From Motacilla alba alba (Eukaryota > Chordata > Aves > Passeriformes > Motacillidae): a stretch of 64,000 nucleotides of DNA. A program made the position numbers and the translations under genes. Below the pieces are notes generated by a model. It had not been told where the DNA came from. It saw nothing but the letters and a program-made list of their open reading frames with translations, and made no database searches. The stretch lies in the NCBI RefSeq assembly GCF_015832195.1, contig NC_052017.1, positions 77,873,801 through 77,937,800 of the forward strand, read 5' to 3'. This document shows, one piece after another, positions 24,725 through 36,850 of this stretch. Each line of letters begins with the position of its first letter. The first letter of the stretch is position 1.

Positions 24725-24857
24725 AACACTCAAGGTCAGGCTGGACAGGGCTCTGAACAACCTGATCCAGTTGAAGATGTCCCTGTTCATTGCAGGGGGC
24801 TTGGACTAGATAATCTTTACAGGACCCCTCCAACCCAAAACAATCTGTGATTCTGCT
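24725..24857 (+). mobile_element. CR1 LINE 3' fragment
   Basis: The stretch from CACTCAAGGTCAGGCTGGAC to CCAACCCAAAACAATCTGTG follows the well-known 3' untranslated end of avian CR1 (GGCTGGACAGGGCTCTG...AACCTGATC...GTTGAAGATGTCCCTG...GGACTAGAT). About 130 bases remain, in plus orientation, ending near a degenerate TGATTCTG terminus. Confidence 0.9.
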
Positions 24858-27800
24858 GCAGGTTTCAAGGACATGACATGATCTCAGTGATAGATAGATC
24901 TGATTATTCTAATTGTATTTTAGGTGTTTCTCTTACATGAATAGAAAAAAAAACCAAAAAATCTCTAAGAAATGCCAATTTCATAGATCCTTATTAAGGC
25001 AGAGTTTAAATTATTAAGTATTCTATACTATCAAAGCATTTGTGAAGTGATTGGTCTTAAACTCAAACCATCTTTTTTCAATGATTCCTATAATGCACAT
25101 ACTTGCTTATCTGCTTTTGAAATCACACTGAAATGAGCTGCATTCACTGGGCTCTCACAAATGCCAGAAAAAAGCCAGACACTAAATTGTATGGCTTCAT
25201 TCTTAGGAACATGTTTCCATTTAACATCCTGTATTAATATGATTTTATTTTTGCCTAGATGCTTTACTTTGGAGCAGCAGCACAAGAGATCAAAAGAAAC
25301 ATTAGGAAAAGTTCTCATCAGAGACTGTTTGTGATCATCTCCATTTTGCTTTGCCTTTAATTACCGAGGAAAAATAGATTATTTTAGTAAGTTTTTGTCA
25401 TGCTGTTTGAAGTAACAGCCTGTCACTAAGATCCATAGGAGTGCAACAGAGTACAGTAAAATCAATACCACACTTTCGTTCAGGGGAGTCTGGTGTGTAT
25501 TTACATTGCTGTGGATCCTGATGCTGTAAAAGTCTGCTGACCGTAATAACTGGAGTTGGCACACTGGTACAAATCTTGGCATTTCACCATGGAGCCCTGG
25601 CATATATTCATGGCTCTTGTGCACAATTCTTCTGAAGGAAGTTTGTCTCTTAACAGGATCACCTTTTCCTGTGAAAAGGGAAGAGAAAAACATGGTGAGG
25701 TTTTACAGGTAGACACGTAGTCTCCTCACTGATCACGATCAACTGCAAAATATTTTCAACTTGGAAACAAAAAAAAATCCCTTCCTTGATACCAGGATGA
25801 TAGGTCTGATACAAGTCATCTGCACTGAGAACATTCTGAGAACATCTACAAAATTAGGTAGGCAGGGGCATAATTTCTTGATTCCAGACAGTGACCCTGA
25901 TGTAGGAGCTGGCCTGACAGAGTTGTACAGACTGAGGTACTTATGGTCAGTGCCAAAACGAAAACAGGGTGTGAAATACAGCACTTAAACACAGAGGGGG
26001 GTTAGGGACATGCTGAGCTGGGCCCCTATGGATTGATCCCCATTTTCCAACTTGAGTAGAGTGTAGGGGAACATTTTATTAGAGCTGTTGGTGGGGTAAC
26101 ACTGTAGCAAAATTTAATCTCAGTTACATCTAGACAAACTACTGGAACATCTGATTAGAAAATGATGAGTCCACATAATTCATTCAGTTGAGTAGCTGCT
26201 TGAGATGATCTCCAACCATCCCACAGAAGGAAAAAAGCTTACCTCAAATCCTAAATAGGTTTCAAATTTAATTTAAATTTTCTTTAGTGAGGAAAAAAAT
26301 ATTTCTATTTCATACAGTTCGGCAACTATTTAGAGTTAAGCATCTGACTCTACATAAAATAAACTAGTTGATAATTACCAGAGAAAACCAATGAGTTCAC
26401 CTGTGAAGACATTCTCAGCTATAAGAAAAACAGGGCAAGGTGTATTTTTAATGATAAATATTTTAAGAGTCCCCAGGATAAGGCAACCTAGCAGACTTGG
26501 CAAGTGAAAGTAAAGGTCAGGAATCTGACTCAAGCATGCATTGATGACTTGCTGGCAATATACAGAACATGTTTTAATGAATTCCACTGCTGGAATAAAA
26601 GCTTGGTACAACCAAACAAATGTATTTGTTCAGCACAGTTGTGGGCTTTTTCCTAAGCTATTCAACAGGGCAAGTGAAAAAGAGGTCAAAGCATACACTA
26701 CTGAGGCATGTCATTTTCATTGGACAAATCCAATCTAATAACTACATTGCCTCATTGATCTAGTCCTGAATGTGTGAAAGCACCACCTAAATTTATTTAT
26801 TATGGGTTTTTTTTAACATTTAAATTGGCCCTGGAACTCTTTTTTTTTTTTTTCCTCAGAATAAAAATTTAAATATGCTGTCATAATATCCTTTGCATCC
26901 AAATCCTTAAAACTCAGAAAAACCTTTTCAATAACCTTGTTTAACCCACTAGCAGTGCAAGAGTTATGCAGACAATCAGCAATTCAGTGTTCAAAAACTG
27001 ACAGTGTGTTGTGCAGTACTTCAAGCCTGAGGTTCTGGACATGTCATCAACATATTCCAGAGTTACTCAGAATTATTGTCAATTGGGTCATGCAGATGTA
27101 AATTTGCAATGGCCAGAGCTTCTCTAAGGGTGCAATGATAAACCCCAGAGACACAAGGCTTGTGTTCAAAGGCCCGATTAGGTAAGATTTTCCACTGTTG
27201 CTACCACAATCCAAGATTAAACATAAAAATTATGGGAAAAAGCCCATACTTACAGTCATGCTCAAGCTACTGCATAAAGCAAAAGACTTTTGTGAACTGG
27301 AACTGGCGTAGTGATTGGTAGTAGATAGCCAGAACAAATCTGATAGAATCAGAAACCTATATTCTTTCAGTTGAATTATTTATTTCTCATTTAAAACACT
27401 GACATTGGAAGTAAAAAGTGAAGAATCTGTGTTGTTTCTATAGTCACTTTGAATATTGGGGATGTATTTCAAAGCCAAGATATTTCTCACCTTCAATGTG
27501 CAAAACAGCACATTCAGATAAGGTCATGATGATCCTAATCAGTTAACTGTTTTGGATAGTCGTCTATTTTCATCTTATTAAAAGAGAACCTCCTACAGGT
27601 ATTCTCTGTTCTTGAATTACAGACACAGCCACAGTGGTCTGCGGGTGTTAAGGTTTGTTTTCCTGATGAGTATGTTTGAAGGTAATTTCAGTTATTTCAG
27701 CAGATAGAGATCTGTCTTCCATAAGTGATAAATCTAAACCATAATATCTAAATCATAACACCTGAAGATGTTATGTATTCTGTTTAAAGTACCAAAGCAG

Positions 27801-28202
27801 TGCTGTGCTCTAGAAAGCATGATGAACTCGCTGCATTGCTTCCTATTTTAATCATTATGAACTCCTGATGTTACAGGTCAAGGAGTCTAGGGAAATTGCT
27901 AGAAGCTATCACAGTTCTAATTTGCTGGAAATAATGAGAACTTCCATGGATTTGTTAACCTACAATAATAGTACTGGCACACATGGACAGCTGTCAGCAG
28001 AGGTTCCAGGTGGCATGTGTTACCTACAGCCTCATATATGATAGGGCTGCCCTTATCACTCTGCATCCAACAACCTTGACTCATCTCCCTGCTTCAGTTT
28101 CCTCACCTTCTATGTTTTGCATTCATTTTATTTCTTAGTAGCTTAACTAAAGCTAAGTTCATCACATGCAGCCTGCCACTGTTGTACAGTTGCCTCTTAC
28201 TT
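24858..28202. other. Gene-free unique DNA
   Basis: AT-rich sequence with a T run near 26841-26853. Nothing recognisable as exon, RNA gene or interspersed repeat. Confidence 0.5.
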
Positions 28203-28288
28203 ATATCTTACTATATTTATTGAAGTATTGAATATCTTACTATATTTATTGAAGTATTGAATATCTTACTATATTTATTTAAGTATTT
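28203..28288. repeat. 29-bp tandem repeat, three copies
   Basis: The unit starts ATATCTTACTATATTTATTG. Copies at 28203-28231 and 28232-28260 are identical. The third at 28261-28289 differs near its end. Identity of two adjacent units suggests a recent local duplication. Confidence 0.95.
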
Positions 28289-30675
28289 CATGCTAAGGAA
28301 AATTTTTAAGTCTATTAAAAGAGCCAAGAAGTGATTAAGTCTGTACAGCTACTTGGGAATTTTGATTTTGGGTGCTAACTAAGTGCCAGGGTAGATGAAA
28401 GAGGTAAAAAAGGAGGAGAGTAAAAAAAGAGGGTGGAATGACACGTAAAGTAAGAAGCAACTTCAAGGGAAGAAAAATCAGTAATTAAATGAGAAAGCAG
28501 CAGAAAAAAAAAGGCAAATGTTACTGTCAGGGTTTAATTACCTCTCAAATAAAAGTTTCCTCAGATTCTGAAGAAAACATGAAGGCTCTCTGCAATTACG
28601 TGGGAAAACTGAGGTCCTTGTTACAGGCAGCTTCTTGCAGTCCTGTGTCTTGGGGAGAGATTCTCTTATTTTTCAGAAACAGGAGGAAGTAATGTCTATC
28701 CCAAAGAAAAAGGTGATCTAAAATACTGAGGGGACCACAATCAAGAAATATGCAGGAAAAACCTTATAGTAAAACAGCAATTAAGACAGTTATGACAGTA
28801 CTTGAGATGGAGCTCCAAGGGGGTCAATGCTCATTAATGAGACCAAACACTTATCAATGGCTGACAGCTCCTGCGCTCATCAAAAGAGCTGAAGATTTTG
28901 GTGAGTATGAGGAGACATTCCCTCTTCAGCAGGTACTTGAAAATGTACACAATTGTTGCCAACAGCCCATACACCACAGAACTCCTCATTACTGAGAAAA
29001 CAATAACTGGATGAACATGCCAAGAGAAAAAGGAAGAAGACTGATGGGCAGGAGACTGCAGTGCCTATGACCAGAAAGGGGATCCATAGAGTAGTGTCCT
29101 CATGGACTCAGCATCAGCTACATGTGCAGGAGAGAACTGGAATGTGCTGAGGCAACCTAGTTTCTCCAGAGCAGCCTTTCCCTTAGGATAGACAGCAGAG
29201 GTACTTATTAATAGACAGGACAATGCTGTGGCAAAACTGAAGATAAAGATAAGCATTACACTTTTAAGGTACAGAATTAACACAAATCAGTTAACAAAAG
29301 CCTGTTATTTTTTTCTTTTTTTATGGGGAAGAGAAGAAATATATTTTTCTACCCTTTTATAACTGTGAGGACAACCAGAAAATGCTTCCAAAATTGATAC
29401 CATACGTGCAGATTAAAACCAGGCTGCAAGCCAAATCCTCCTCTTCAGTTTCACTGGCGGAGCCCAGCAGACTGCCACAGAGCTACGCTGGAGCAAGCAG
29501 GGAAAAGAATTTGACCCTTTGACTGCTGCATCAAAAGCAGCTAACTTCCCACTCTATTTGCTGGCCTCAATATTAAAAGTTACAAATGGCTTTGTGCTGA
29601 GAAATGTATTGATTTTCTGCTAGAATAGTTATGTGCTGATGTCCTTCTGCCCTGCTCCCTCTGAAATGACATCCCCTCTCCCCTGAGGCAGTGTAACTGG
29701 CATTCCTACTGTTGTCCCTGTGTAGCTGGGGATCTATTGGATTGATTGGTTGCTGATGAAGGAAGTTCCTCCACTCCCTAATCAATCTCCCACCATAGAT
29801 GATCTGTGAAAATAGCAAACAATGGCTTTTAAACTGGGCTATCATTTAACTTCTTCATTATTCCACTGGTCCATATCGATAGGCTCAAGTGCAAAATGTG
29901 CTCTTCCATCATTTTCAAAGTCAGGCAATTCAAATGTCAGAGTGTATCTCATGATCGCAGCTGGTAAAGATTTATTTTTATGTAACAGAGGCTACATATT
30001 GTATAGATGAACAAGAATGTAGACTCCAGAAAGAAGAATATACAGTACTTTGCAGTAAAGCCAAACCTGTAAACACAAACCTTGAGATAGCAGTATCTCT
30101 TTGTACCACGAAATACTGGATTCTCTTGATAAGGACTGAAGATGAGAATATCTTACTCAAATTATAGATATAAAAGATATCCTGACTGAAAAAAAAAAAA
30201 AAGAAGTACTTTCTTTCTGCTACTCTGCACTAAAATACCTTATAAGTAAACCTGCTAAAATAAAGCAATGGAAAGTTTTGTTGTTGTTTATGAAGAAGCT
30301 CACACCAAGAGCAACTTTCATACACAAACTTTGATTCTCTTAATGCTCTTGGATACAGACTTAGTTCAGGGCATTTCCCCAAACATTTTAGGGAAAGGCA
30401 GGCATGCCACTTGGCCAGAGCACATCCCAGCAGATACAGAATTCAGTTTTCAGATGATGAATTTAAGAAAATAGGAAAGGGAGGGACAAGAGCAGGGAAC
30501 AGCACTTTGGTGCTCTCTTTAATGCTATATCTCTGCTGTAGATGTGAAATCTTCCTTCAGCTCCTTCTCCCTCCTCCATGCTGCCTACCATCCAGGCCCT
30601 ATCTTTGCTTCAGCTGCAGCCCTTGTTTTTACCAGATGCCTTCCAACAGGCTTGGCTCCCCATCTGCTCACTGAG
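28289..30675. other. Gene-free unique DNA
   Basis: No recognisable gene. Open frames at about 28489-28692 and 28750-28995 are uninterrupted for 60-80 codons but match nothing I know. An A14 run lies near 30190. Confidence 0.5.
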
Positions 30676-30853
30676 TGTATTGGGTTTGCATAGCAAGGTT
30701 TTGGTAGCAGGGGGCTGCAGGAGTGGCTTCTGTGGGAAGCTGCTAGAAGCTTCCCCGTGTCCAGCAGAGCCAGTGCCAGCTGGCACCAAGATGGACCTGC
30801 TGCTGGCCAAGGCCAAGCCCAGCAACTACCTTGGTAGCACCTCTGGAATAATG

Positions 30854-30860
30854 TATTTAA
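30854..30860 (+). promoter_or_regulatory. TATA-like box of LTR
   Basis: TATTTAA upstream of AGAGGGGGTAAAAAAC in the LTR's plus orientation, about 180 bases from its 5' end. It would mark the U3/R boundary region. Activity is unknown. Confidence 0.4.
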
Positions 30861-31606
30861 GAGGGGGTAAAAAACAAACGCTGCACAACAGCAGCCAGAG
30901 AGAGGAGGGAGAATATGTGAGGGGAGCAGCCCTGCAGACACCCAGGTCAGTGCAGAAGGAGGGGAAGAGGTGCTCCAGGCACAGGAACAGAGATTCCCCT
31001 GCAGCTGACCACGGTGAGGCAGCTGTGCCCCTGCAGCCCATGGAGGTCCCCGGGGGAGCAGTGACCAACCTGCAGCTCCTGGAGGGCCCCGTGCCAGAGG
31101 AAGTGGGTGCCTAAGGGAGGATCTCACCCTGTGGGAGGCCTGTGCTGGAGCAGACTCCTGGCAAGACATGTGGACCCACGGAGTGAGGATGCTGAAGTAG
31201 TTTGCTGCAGGACTTGTGGCCCTTGCAGGACACACGCTGGAGCAGCCTTTTCCTGAAGGACTGCACCCCTGGAAGAGATCACAGCGTTCATGCTGTTTGT
31301 GAAGAGCTGCAGCCTGTGGGAAGGACCCACCCTGAGGAGCTCATGCAGGACTGCACCCCATGGGAGGGACCCCACACTGGAGCAGGGGAAGAGTGTGATG
31401 GGTCCTCCTTCTGAGTAGGAAGGAGTGACCCAGACAACATGGGATGAACTGATCATAGCCCCCATTCCCTGTCATCTTGTGCTGCTGGAGCAGAGGAGGT
31501 ACTGAAAACCAGGAGTAAAGTTGAGCCCGGGAGGAAGGGAGGGGTGAGGGGGAGGTGTTTTATGATTTGGTTTTATTTTTCATTATCATACTCCAATTTG
31601 ATCCGT

Positions 31607-31612
31607 AATAAA
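31607..31612 (+). terminator. LTR polyadenylation signal
   Basis: AATAAA followed by a T/G-containing stretch, about 185 bases before the LTR end, as expected for the R region of the element. Confidence 0.45.
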
Positions 31613-31797
31613 TTAAACTAATTTCCCAAAGTCAAGCTTGTTTTGCCCATGACAATAATTGGAGAATGATCTCTCCCTGCTCTTAATTTGATCCATGAGC
31701 CTTTTCTTGTATTTTCTCTCCTCTGTTCATTTGAGGAGAGGAGATATAGAATGGCTTTGGTAGGCACCTGGTGTTCAGCCAGGGTCAAACCACCACA

Positions 31798-33286
31798 CTG
31801 TACCAGACCTGTTCCCTTCTCTGGCACCAGGAACTTCTTTGCAGTCCCTGTGTCTCCTCATTGGCAGCATTCAAGGCAGTGCTGCTTGGATGCACAGTAA
31901 GAGCAAGGAAAAGTTTGCTGTTTTCCACACAACATCCAAGATACACACAGTCCAAAAAGGCAACACAGAACAAGTCCAGCCTCCACAAAGAGTATGCAGT
32001 CAATTTTCTCTAAGGCTCAAGACTGTTATATACTTTTCCCGAAATGGCTACCTGTAAAAAAATAAATCACAAAACCAAACTCGCCATAATTTTCTTGTAC
32101 TACAATGTCTATTATTCATAAGTTCTATTTTAAGATGTAATTAAAGTTTTGGCTAGTCCTGAAAGAAAACAGCAGAAATACACATGATTAAAAGTTTCAG
32201 ATAATTTTTTCTTTTTTTTTGGCAGGGGCAAAACTATACACAACATCTCAAAGATGAAACTCAAGCAAACACCAAAGACTGCAATGCCTGACCTGCTTAA
32301 TGTGGCACAGGGGATACCAGAGAAAGAACAGTCTGGTAAAAGAGAGTCATCAGTAACTTTTAGAATGGATGGTGATATTCATTGGGTCGAGGGAAAGAGT
32401 AGGCATGTCGCATCTTAAGCAGCCAAGCACTGCTATGGGCACTGCAGTCAATCAGCATTTTTGCTGGTATCTGTTCCCTTACAGATTTAGGAGCCTGCTG
32501 TCACATGGGAGGCCACTACAAAATTAAGAAGTCCATCTCTGGTCTATTTTTGTACAAGATAAGGTAATACACTCTCATTAGATCATAATATAACCAAAAT
32601 AGTTTTATAAATTTAGTTTGCCGTGTGTTTCCAAAAAAAGTCACTTAGAGAACATCAATTAAGATGACAGCAAGGCAAAAGAAAGCTTATGGAGAGTGCT
32701 TGTAGCTACACAAATAAGGCTTGAATGAGGTGACAGCAATGCTTACAATTGATGATTTAGCATTAGCATCTGGTGATCAAGACTTCCATAGAAGGTATTG
32801 AAAATAGTCAGGTCCAAGAGTACCTTCCCAGTCTCTCCTTATTTCCTAGCAGGGGTACTTCAGCATCCTTAGCAAGTGCTCTTCCGTCCTCAAGGAGACA
32901 GCCTGAGCTGGGCTGACATGCCCTGTTATACTCACAGCAGAAACAGATTTTTATGTAGTGGTTGAAGGAATCCAGAGAAAGGCAAAGAGGTTGATCAAGC
33001 AGTAAGAAAATAGGACCTAATAGGAAAAAAAATCAAAGGCATGAGATTGTTTAGACAGGAAGAAAGAGACATAACCATTTTCAAAATGTAAAGGATAAGT
33101 TTGACCAAGACAAGCAGCAACACTGGATGCTTACATATCATTAAAATGCAAATGAGGGATTTAAACAGTGAGGAGGTTACTTACCCAAAACAACTCAGAA
33201 AAGCCAAGAACAAAGTTCAAGGCCTTTCATGATCAGCCCCATGCTCTCACCTGTAGCCATTATTTTCTAGATACTGTTTAGGTGAC
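31798..33286. other. Spacer between two solo LTRs
   Basis: Unique AT-rich DNA with a T-rich run near 32207-32220. No retroviral internal sequence is visible, so the flanking LTRs are separate insertions rather than the two ends of one provirus; they also differ in sequence and orientation. Confidence 0.6.
33281..33286. repeat. Target-site duplication, left copy
   Basis: GGTGAC, identical to 33961-33966, directly abuts the LTR. Six-base duplications are typical of ERVK/beta-retrovirus-type insertions. Confidence 0.85.
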
Positions 33287-33399
33287 TGTGGGGTTTCACC
33301 CCTGGATTGGGATGACCCCGAAAGATGGAAAAGTCCCTCCTCCAACCCGTGCCTTCGAAGAAAGACTCAGTAGTCTTCTGTTGTCTACTCTCAAGGTTG

Positions 33400-33405
33400 T
33401 TTATT
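33400..33405 (-). terminator. LTR polyadenylation signal (minus)
   Basis: AATAAA on the minus strand in the context CAGCAATAAACAACC, at the expected distance downstream of the LTR TATA box. Confidence 0.55.
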
Positions 33406-33499
33406 GCTGGTTATCTACAAGATTCTTCTCCCTGAACTGCTGTGGCCCGTTCAGCAGCTCAGACAAAGGCACACTGCTCTCTCAGGGGGCTGGTGCTAT

Positions 33500-33508
33500 C
33501 TTTTATAT
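33500..33508 (-). promoter_or_regulatory. TATA box of LTR (minus)
   Basis: ATATAAAAG on the minus strand, inside the LTR and about 100 bases before its poly(A) signal. Confidence 0.5.
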
Positions 33509-33960
33509 CATATATTACGTACTACATGTTTATGCTTTTTCTCCAATACCTACTATCTATATTGAATGGTGACTTTCTACTCTAGACCAATCTGTGAGTG
33601 CCAACATCACCAAAGACATGGAGGTTAGGAAGGAGAAAGAAAGAGGACAGGGCACACCCAAGTCCCTCCATCTTAGATCTCCTGACCCCCATGTACAAAA
33701 CTTGGACCCCTGCGTACAAGGCTTAAAACCCCCCTGTACAGCACTCTAAAATCCTTCCTTTCACTTCGTGATTATCTCTACTATGCTATCTAAACTTGTG
33801 TGTGTGTGGCTTGTAATGCTTCATACAGAGTTAGTAACTTGCTACACGGGCTAAGATCGAAACCCCACGTGTGTCTTTGGCTGCATGCCAGGGTCTCAGA
33901 GCCCCCTGCCAGCGGCTCTGGCCATCCAGGACACCCAGAGGGATGTTCTGGACTCCGACA

Positions 33961-33966
33961 GGTGAC
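33961..33966. repeat. Target-site duplication, right copy
   Basis: GGTGAC immediately after the LTR, identical to 33281-33286. Confidence 0.85.
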
Positions 33967-34934
33967 AGGCTCTTTCTGAATGGAAGATATTGAATGACTG
34001 TCATTTTATACCAAAGCAAAGTTTCTACTGTGGAAGTCTTACCTCAGACTGCTTTATCTTTACCCTTATTAGTTGTTCTTGTCCTCATTTCTACTACGTG
34101 CATCCAGCTGTCTTTATAATCTCATTTCTTTCCCACCCAAACAACAGTATGAATGGCCAGAAAACCTATTTGTAAAAGGCCATGGAGGTAAAGGTTAATC
34201 AGAATGATCTAGCAGTCAGGTTTACTGTAATCTCTTCACAAGCATCCTTCCAGCTTTCAGTTCCTTGGACAGCATGAACAATGTTTAAAAATCATGGTGG
34301 TGCATCGAATGCAAATGGTACTTTTCTCACTGTATTTTTGCTACCAGATCTGAGTTGATAGTATTGCAGTGTGAAACTACAAAATAAGCATATGGGGATC
34401 TTCACTATATTGATGGCTGCTCTACAGTTTTCGAAAGCAAGCTGTCCCTAGGTACAAATTTGTAGCTGCAAGTTTGGGACTGGGCAGGGATGATGCCTGA
34501 AAGCCTCTACAATTTGCTACTGGCTTGGAATTTGCTACAACTTAAGTGAATCCCAGTCACTCAGATGTTTGAAGAACAATCTCCAGTTCTAGAGCTACGG
34601 GATGACAGAAGCCCACCCTGTCAAAGCACAGTCCCACTCTCAGGCACATCACAGATGCAGCACTTCCTGCCTTCTCCCACTATTCTGGAAGTACTCACTG
34701 CACTGTTTGCAGTAATGGTCCTTGGAACAGTTCAGGCACCAGAGCCATACTATGAGCAAAACTCTGCTATTCAGCTACATCTGGCTTCTACAATGGGTAG
34801 TGATTTTTTAAATTAAATCAGCATGCTGAGGGTGTGCCAGCTGGACACAGCAAAACACGGACAGCATTCTATTGAACAAAGAAAGTAAAGAAAGACAGAT
34901 ATTCAATGAAATACATTTGACCCTCAGTTTGAAA

Positions 34935-34947
34935 CCCCCCCCCCCCC
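34935..34947. repeat. Poly-C run (13)
   Basis: Thirteen consecutive C followed by an AAACCAAAAAAG string. Confidence 0.9.
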
Positions 34948-35546
34948 AAACCAAAAAAGTAGTTGTTTGCAAGGACATGTCAGAAAGAGACACTCTAAAG
35001 GCTTAAACCTCTGAATTTTCTGATTGCCCATGTGGCCAGATACCAATCTCAACATGTGGCAGATAATATGAGTGTAGGTAATCCATTCTAAATTAAGTTG
35101 GCTATCCAAGAAGCAAGTTGCTTTTAGTTAGGTACCAAACAGCATCAAATCCATTGGGAGTTAGAATGCTCAAGCATTTTGAGAACATACTCAGAAAGGA
35201 GAACAGTGTTATAAACTAGTCAGGACTTCCCATTATTATACTTTTTTCATTTCAGGAACCAAGTTTTTTTATGAGTTGAAGCAAAAGACTCTGATTTACC
35301 AATGGTGTTATTTAGAACATCATTTCTCCAACTGATCTCTCGTTCGGCACTGCATACAAAAGGCCAGAATGAAGTCAGTGCAGTAAGCCATGAATCGTCA
35401 TAACCACAGTTTTTGTTGGCTTTCTGGAAATTTTCTTAGACTACACATAATTAGTGTAAGTTAATGATTTATGCAATTGCTTTTTTAGTATAAATACCAC
35501 TGTAGATGGAACATCTTTTCATACATAAAACTGCCAATCAATGGTC

Positions 35547-35564
35547 TTTTTTTTTTTTTTTTTT
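35547..35564. repeat. Poly-T run (18)
   Basis: Eighteen consecutive T. No LINE or SINE body is seen beside it. Confidence 0.9.
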
Positions 35565-36795
35565 GGTAGAGAATAACCTTCTCTTTGACACTGGGAACAG
35601 TAGGACAAAGTAATCATTTTATGTCCTAAAACTTTACACTTGTCTCTGACTTCAACTATAATCCCTTGCTTTGCATGCAAAACCATTACCAGTTTGATAT
35701 TTAATGCCTTTAAACAAGCATATCAGGTTGTAGGCAAAGGTGAGAGTTAGAATGCTCTTTGGTTTTGTAGGTAGCTGATTCTTAATTTTTTTAATGCTTT
35801 CATGGAATTCACAAAACAAAGATGTCATCTTTGTTCAAGTGCAAAGACTTCTGACAAAAGACTTGAATTTTTAAGATTTACACACTCGGGTGAGAGCTCT
35901 CTTCTTATGTAGGACACTTATGGGATCAGATTGAGACATGTGAGCCTACTTCAGGCACAGAGCATTTAAGAGAAGGTGTCGTTAAGGTCAAAAGTAATAA
36001 TCAGAAAGGATTTTCATATAGCAGCAGGTGACTGTGAGACAGGCATGAAACTCAAGTGGAGAAAAAAAAAATGACCACAGGAATATCTGAGATTTTTCTA
36101 AAAGATGTTATACCCTCTGGCAAATTTGCCAGACATCTCAACTAAGTGTGTGCACAGAATGCCACATTCTATTTGAGATTAATACTCTGTCAAAAGTATA
36201 ACAAAAGAATGAATAGAAAAAAGCCACCAGAACAATTTGCAGTATTTTTTCTTACTAGGAATCACATATAAGACAATGTAAATATCTCAAAGTTCAAGTT
36301 CTGTAGAAACAAAACAAAATAACTCCTCCCTCTCTATAACATCACATTTTGTTTCTTTCCAAAAATCCTGATATAAACACTTTTCTCAGCAAGCAAGCAA
36401 CAAGCCAACCAAGCACTGGAAAAGTTTTGAACCATGACAGTGAACTGATGTCAGCCAGAAAACAGAATTCATCATGAATTAATAAAGAAGGAGAGAGAGG
36501 AGGTATTGTCAGTTGGTTTTAATCACTTACAATGAAGCAAAAAGGAAAAAAAAATCCAGCATGGTAATAGGAACTCTAGATTTTTTCATTCAATACTGCA
36601 AGTAACATAGATGTACTCTATATGTCTGATGTTCAGGAAGATTTAGCATCCAAAATTTAAATGTACTAGGAATTTTCTGAGAAACTAAGCACTTCTAAAG
36701 TCAGGCCATTCTTCTCCTTTCCCTGTCCAAACACATTCACCTCCTGTAATATCCTAAAAATGAATAGCTGAGATTGACATATCCCATACTCTGTC

Positions 36796-36850
36796 TGGTT
36801 TGGTTTTTTTTGTGGTTTTTTTTTTGTTTTGTTTTGTTTTGTTTTTTTTG
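36796..36850. repeat. T-rich (GTTTT)n tract
   Basis: Runs of T with regular G (TTTTGTTTTGTTTTGTTTT), the reverse complement of the A/CAAA tracts elsewhere in the window. Confidence 0.85.

Larger units (their letters stand above)
30676..31797 (+). mobile_element. Passerine solo LTR (TguLTR5-like endogenous retrovirus)
   Basis: The 1.1-kb block starts TGTATTGGGTTTGCATAGCA and ends GGTCAAACCACCACA, with TGT...ACA termini. The start, the GCAAGGTTTTGGTAGCAGGGG string, the GAAGCTGCTAGAAGCTTCCCC string and the end agree with my memory of zebra-finch TguLTR5-type LTRs. Inside are a TATA-like TATTTAA at 30854-30860 and AATAAA at 31607-31612, placed as in a retroviral LTR. No gag, pol or env sequence adjoins it, so it is a solo LTR left by recombination. 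Flanks are CTGAG and CTGTA, an imperfect match for a target duplication. Several overlapping open frames inside are chance frames of a GC-rich LTR. Confidence 0.85.
33287..33960 (-). mobile_element. Solo LTR with perfect 6-bp target duplication (ERVK-type)
   Basis: On the minus strand the 674-bp element begins TGTCGGAGTCC and ends TTTCACCCC-like sequence closing in CCCCACA, so it has TGT...ACA termini. It is flanked by identical GGTGAC hexamers. In the minus orientation ATATAAAAG (33500-33508) lies about 100 bases upstream of AATAAA (33400-33405), the usual U3-R arrangement of an LTR promoter and poly(A) signal. No internal retroviral genes are present. The intact duplication suggests a fairly recent insertion. 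I do not assign a named family; the six-base duplication argues for an ERVK-like group. An open frame at 33282-33572 crosses the LTR edge and is not a gene. Confidence 0.9.
33967..36795. other. Gene-free unique DNA
   Basis: AT-rich DNA with a C13 run at 34935-34947 and a T18 run at 35547-35564. No exon, RNA gene or named repeat recognised. Confidence 0.5.

Noticed and set aside
30578..31235. Open frames of 178 (plus) and 216 (minus) codons
   Set aside because: Both lie largely inside the GC-rich solo LTR at 30676-31797 and cross its boundary. No retroviral protein motif is visible.
32940..33190. Possible ancient CR1 or other LINE fragment
   Set aside because: Strings such as AATCCAGAGAAAGGCAAAGAGG and GTTTAGACAGGAAGAAAGAG faintly resemble CR1 ORF2 DNA, but the match is too weak to separate from chance by eye.
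33287..33960. Full provirus joining the two LTRs at 30.7 and 33.3 kb
   Set aside because: The LTRs differ in sequence, length and orientation and the spacer has no retroviral genes, so they are independent solo LTRs.
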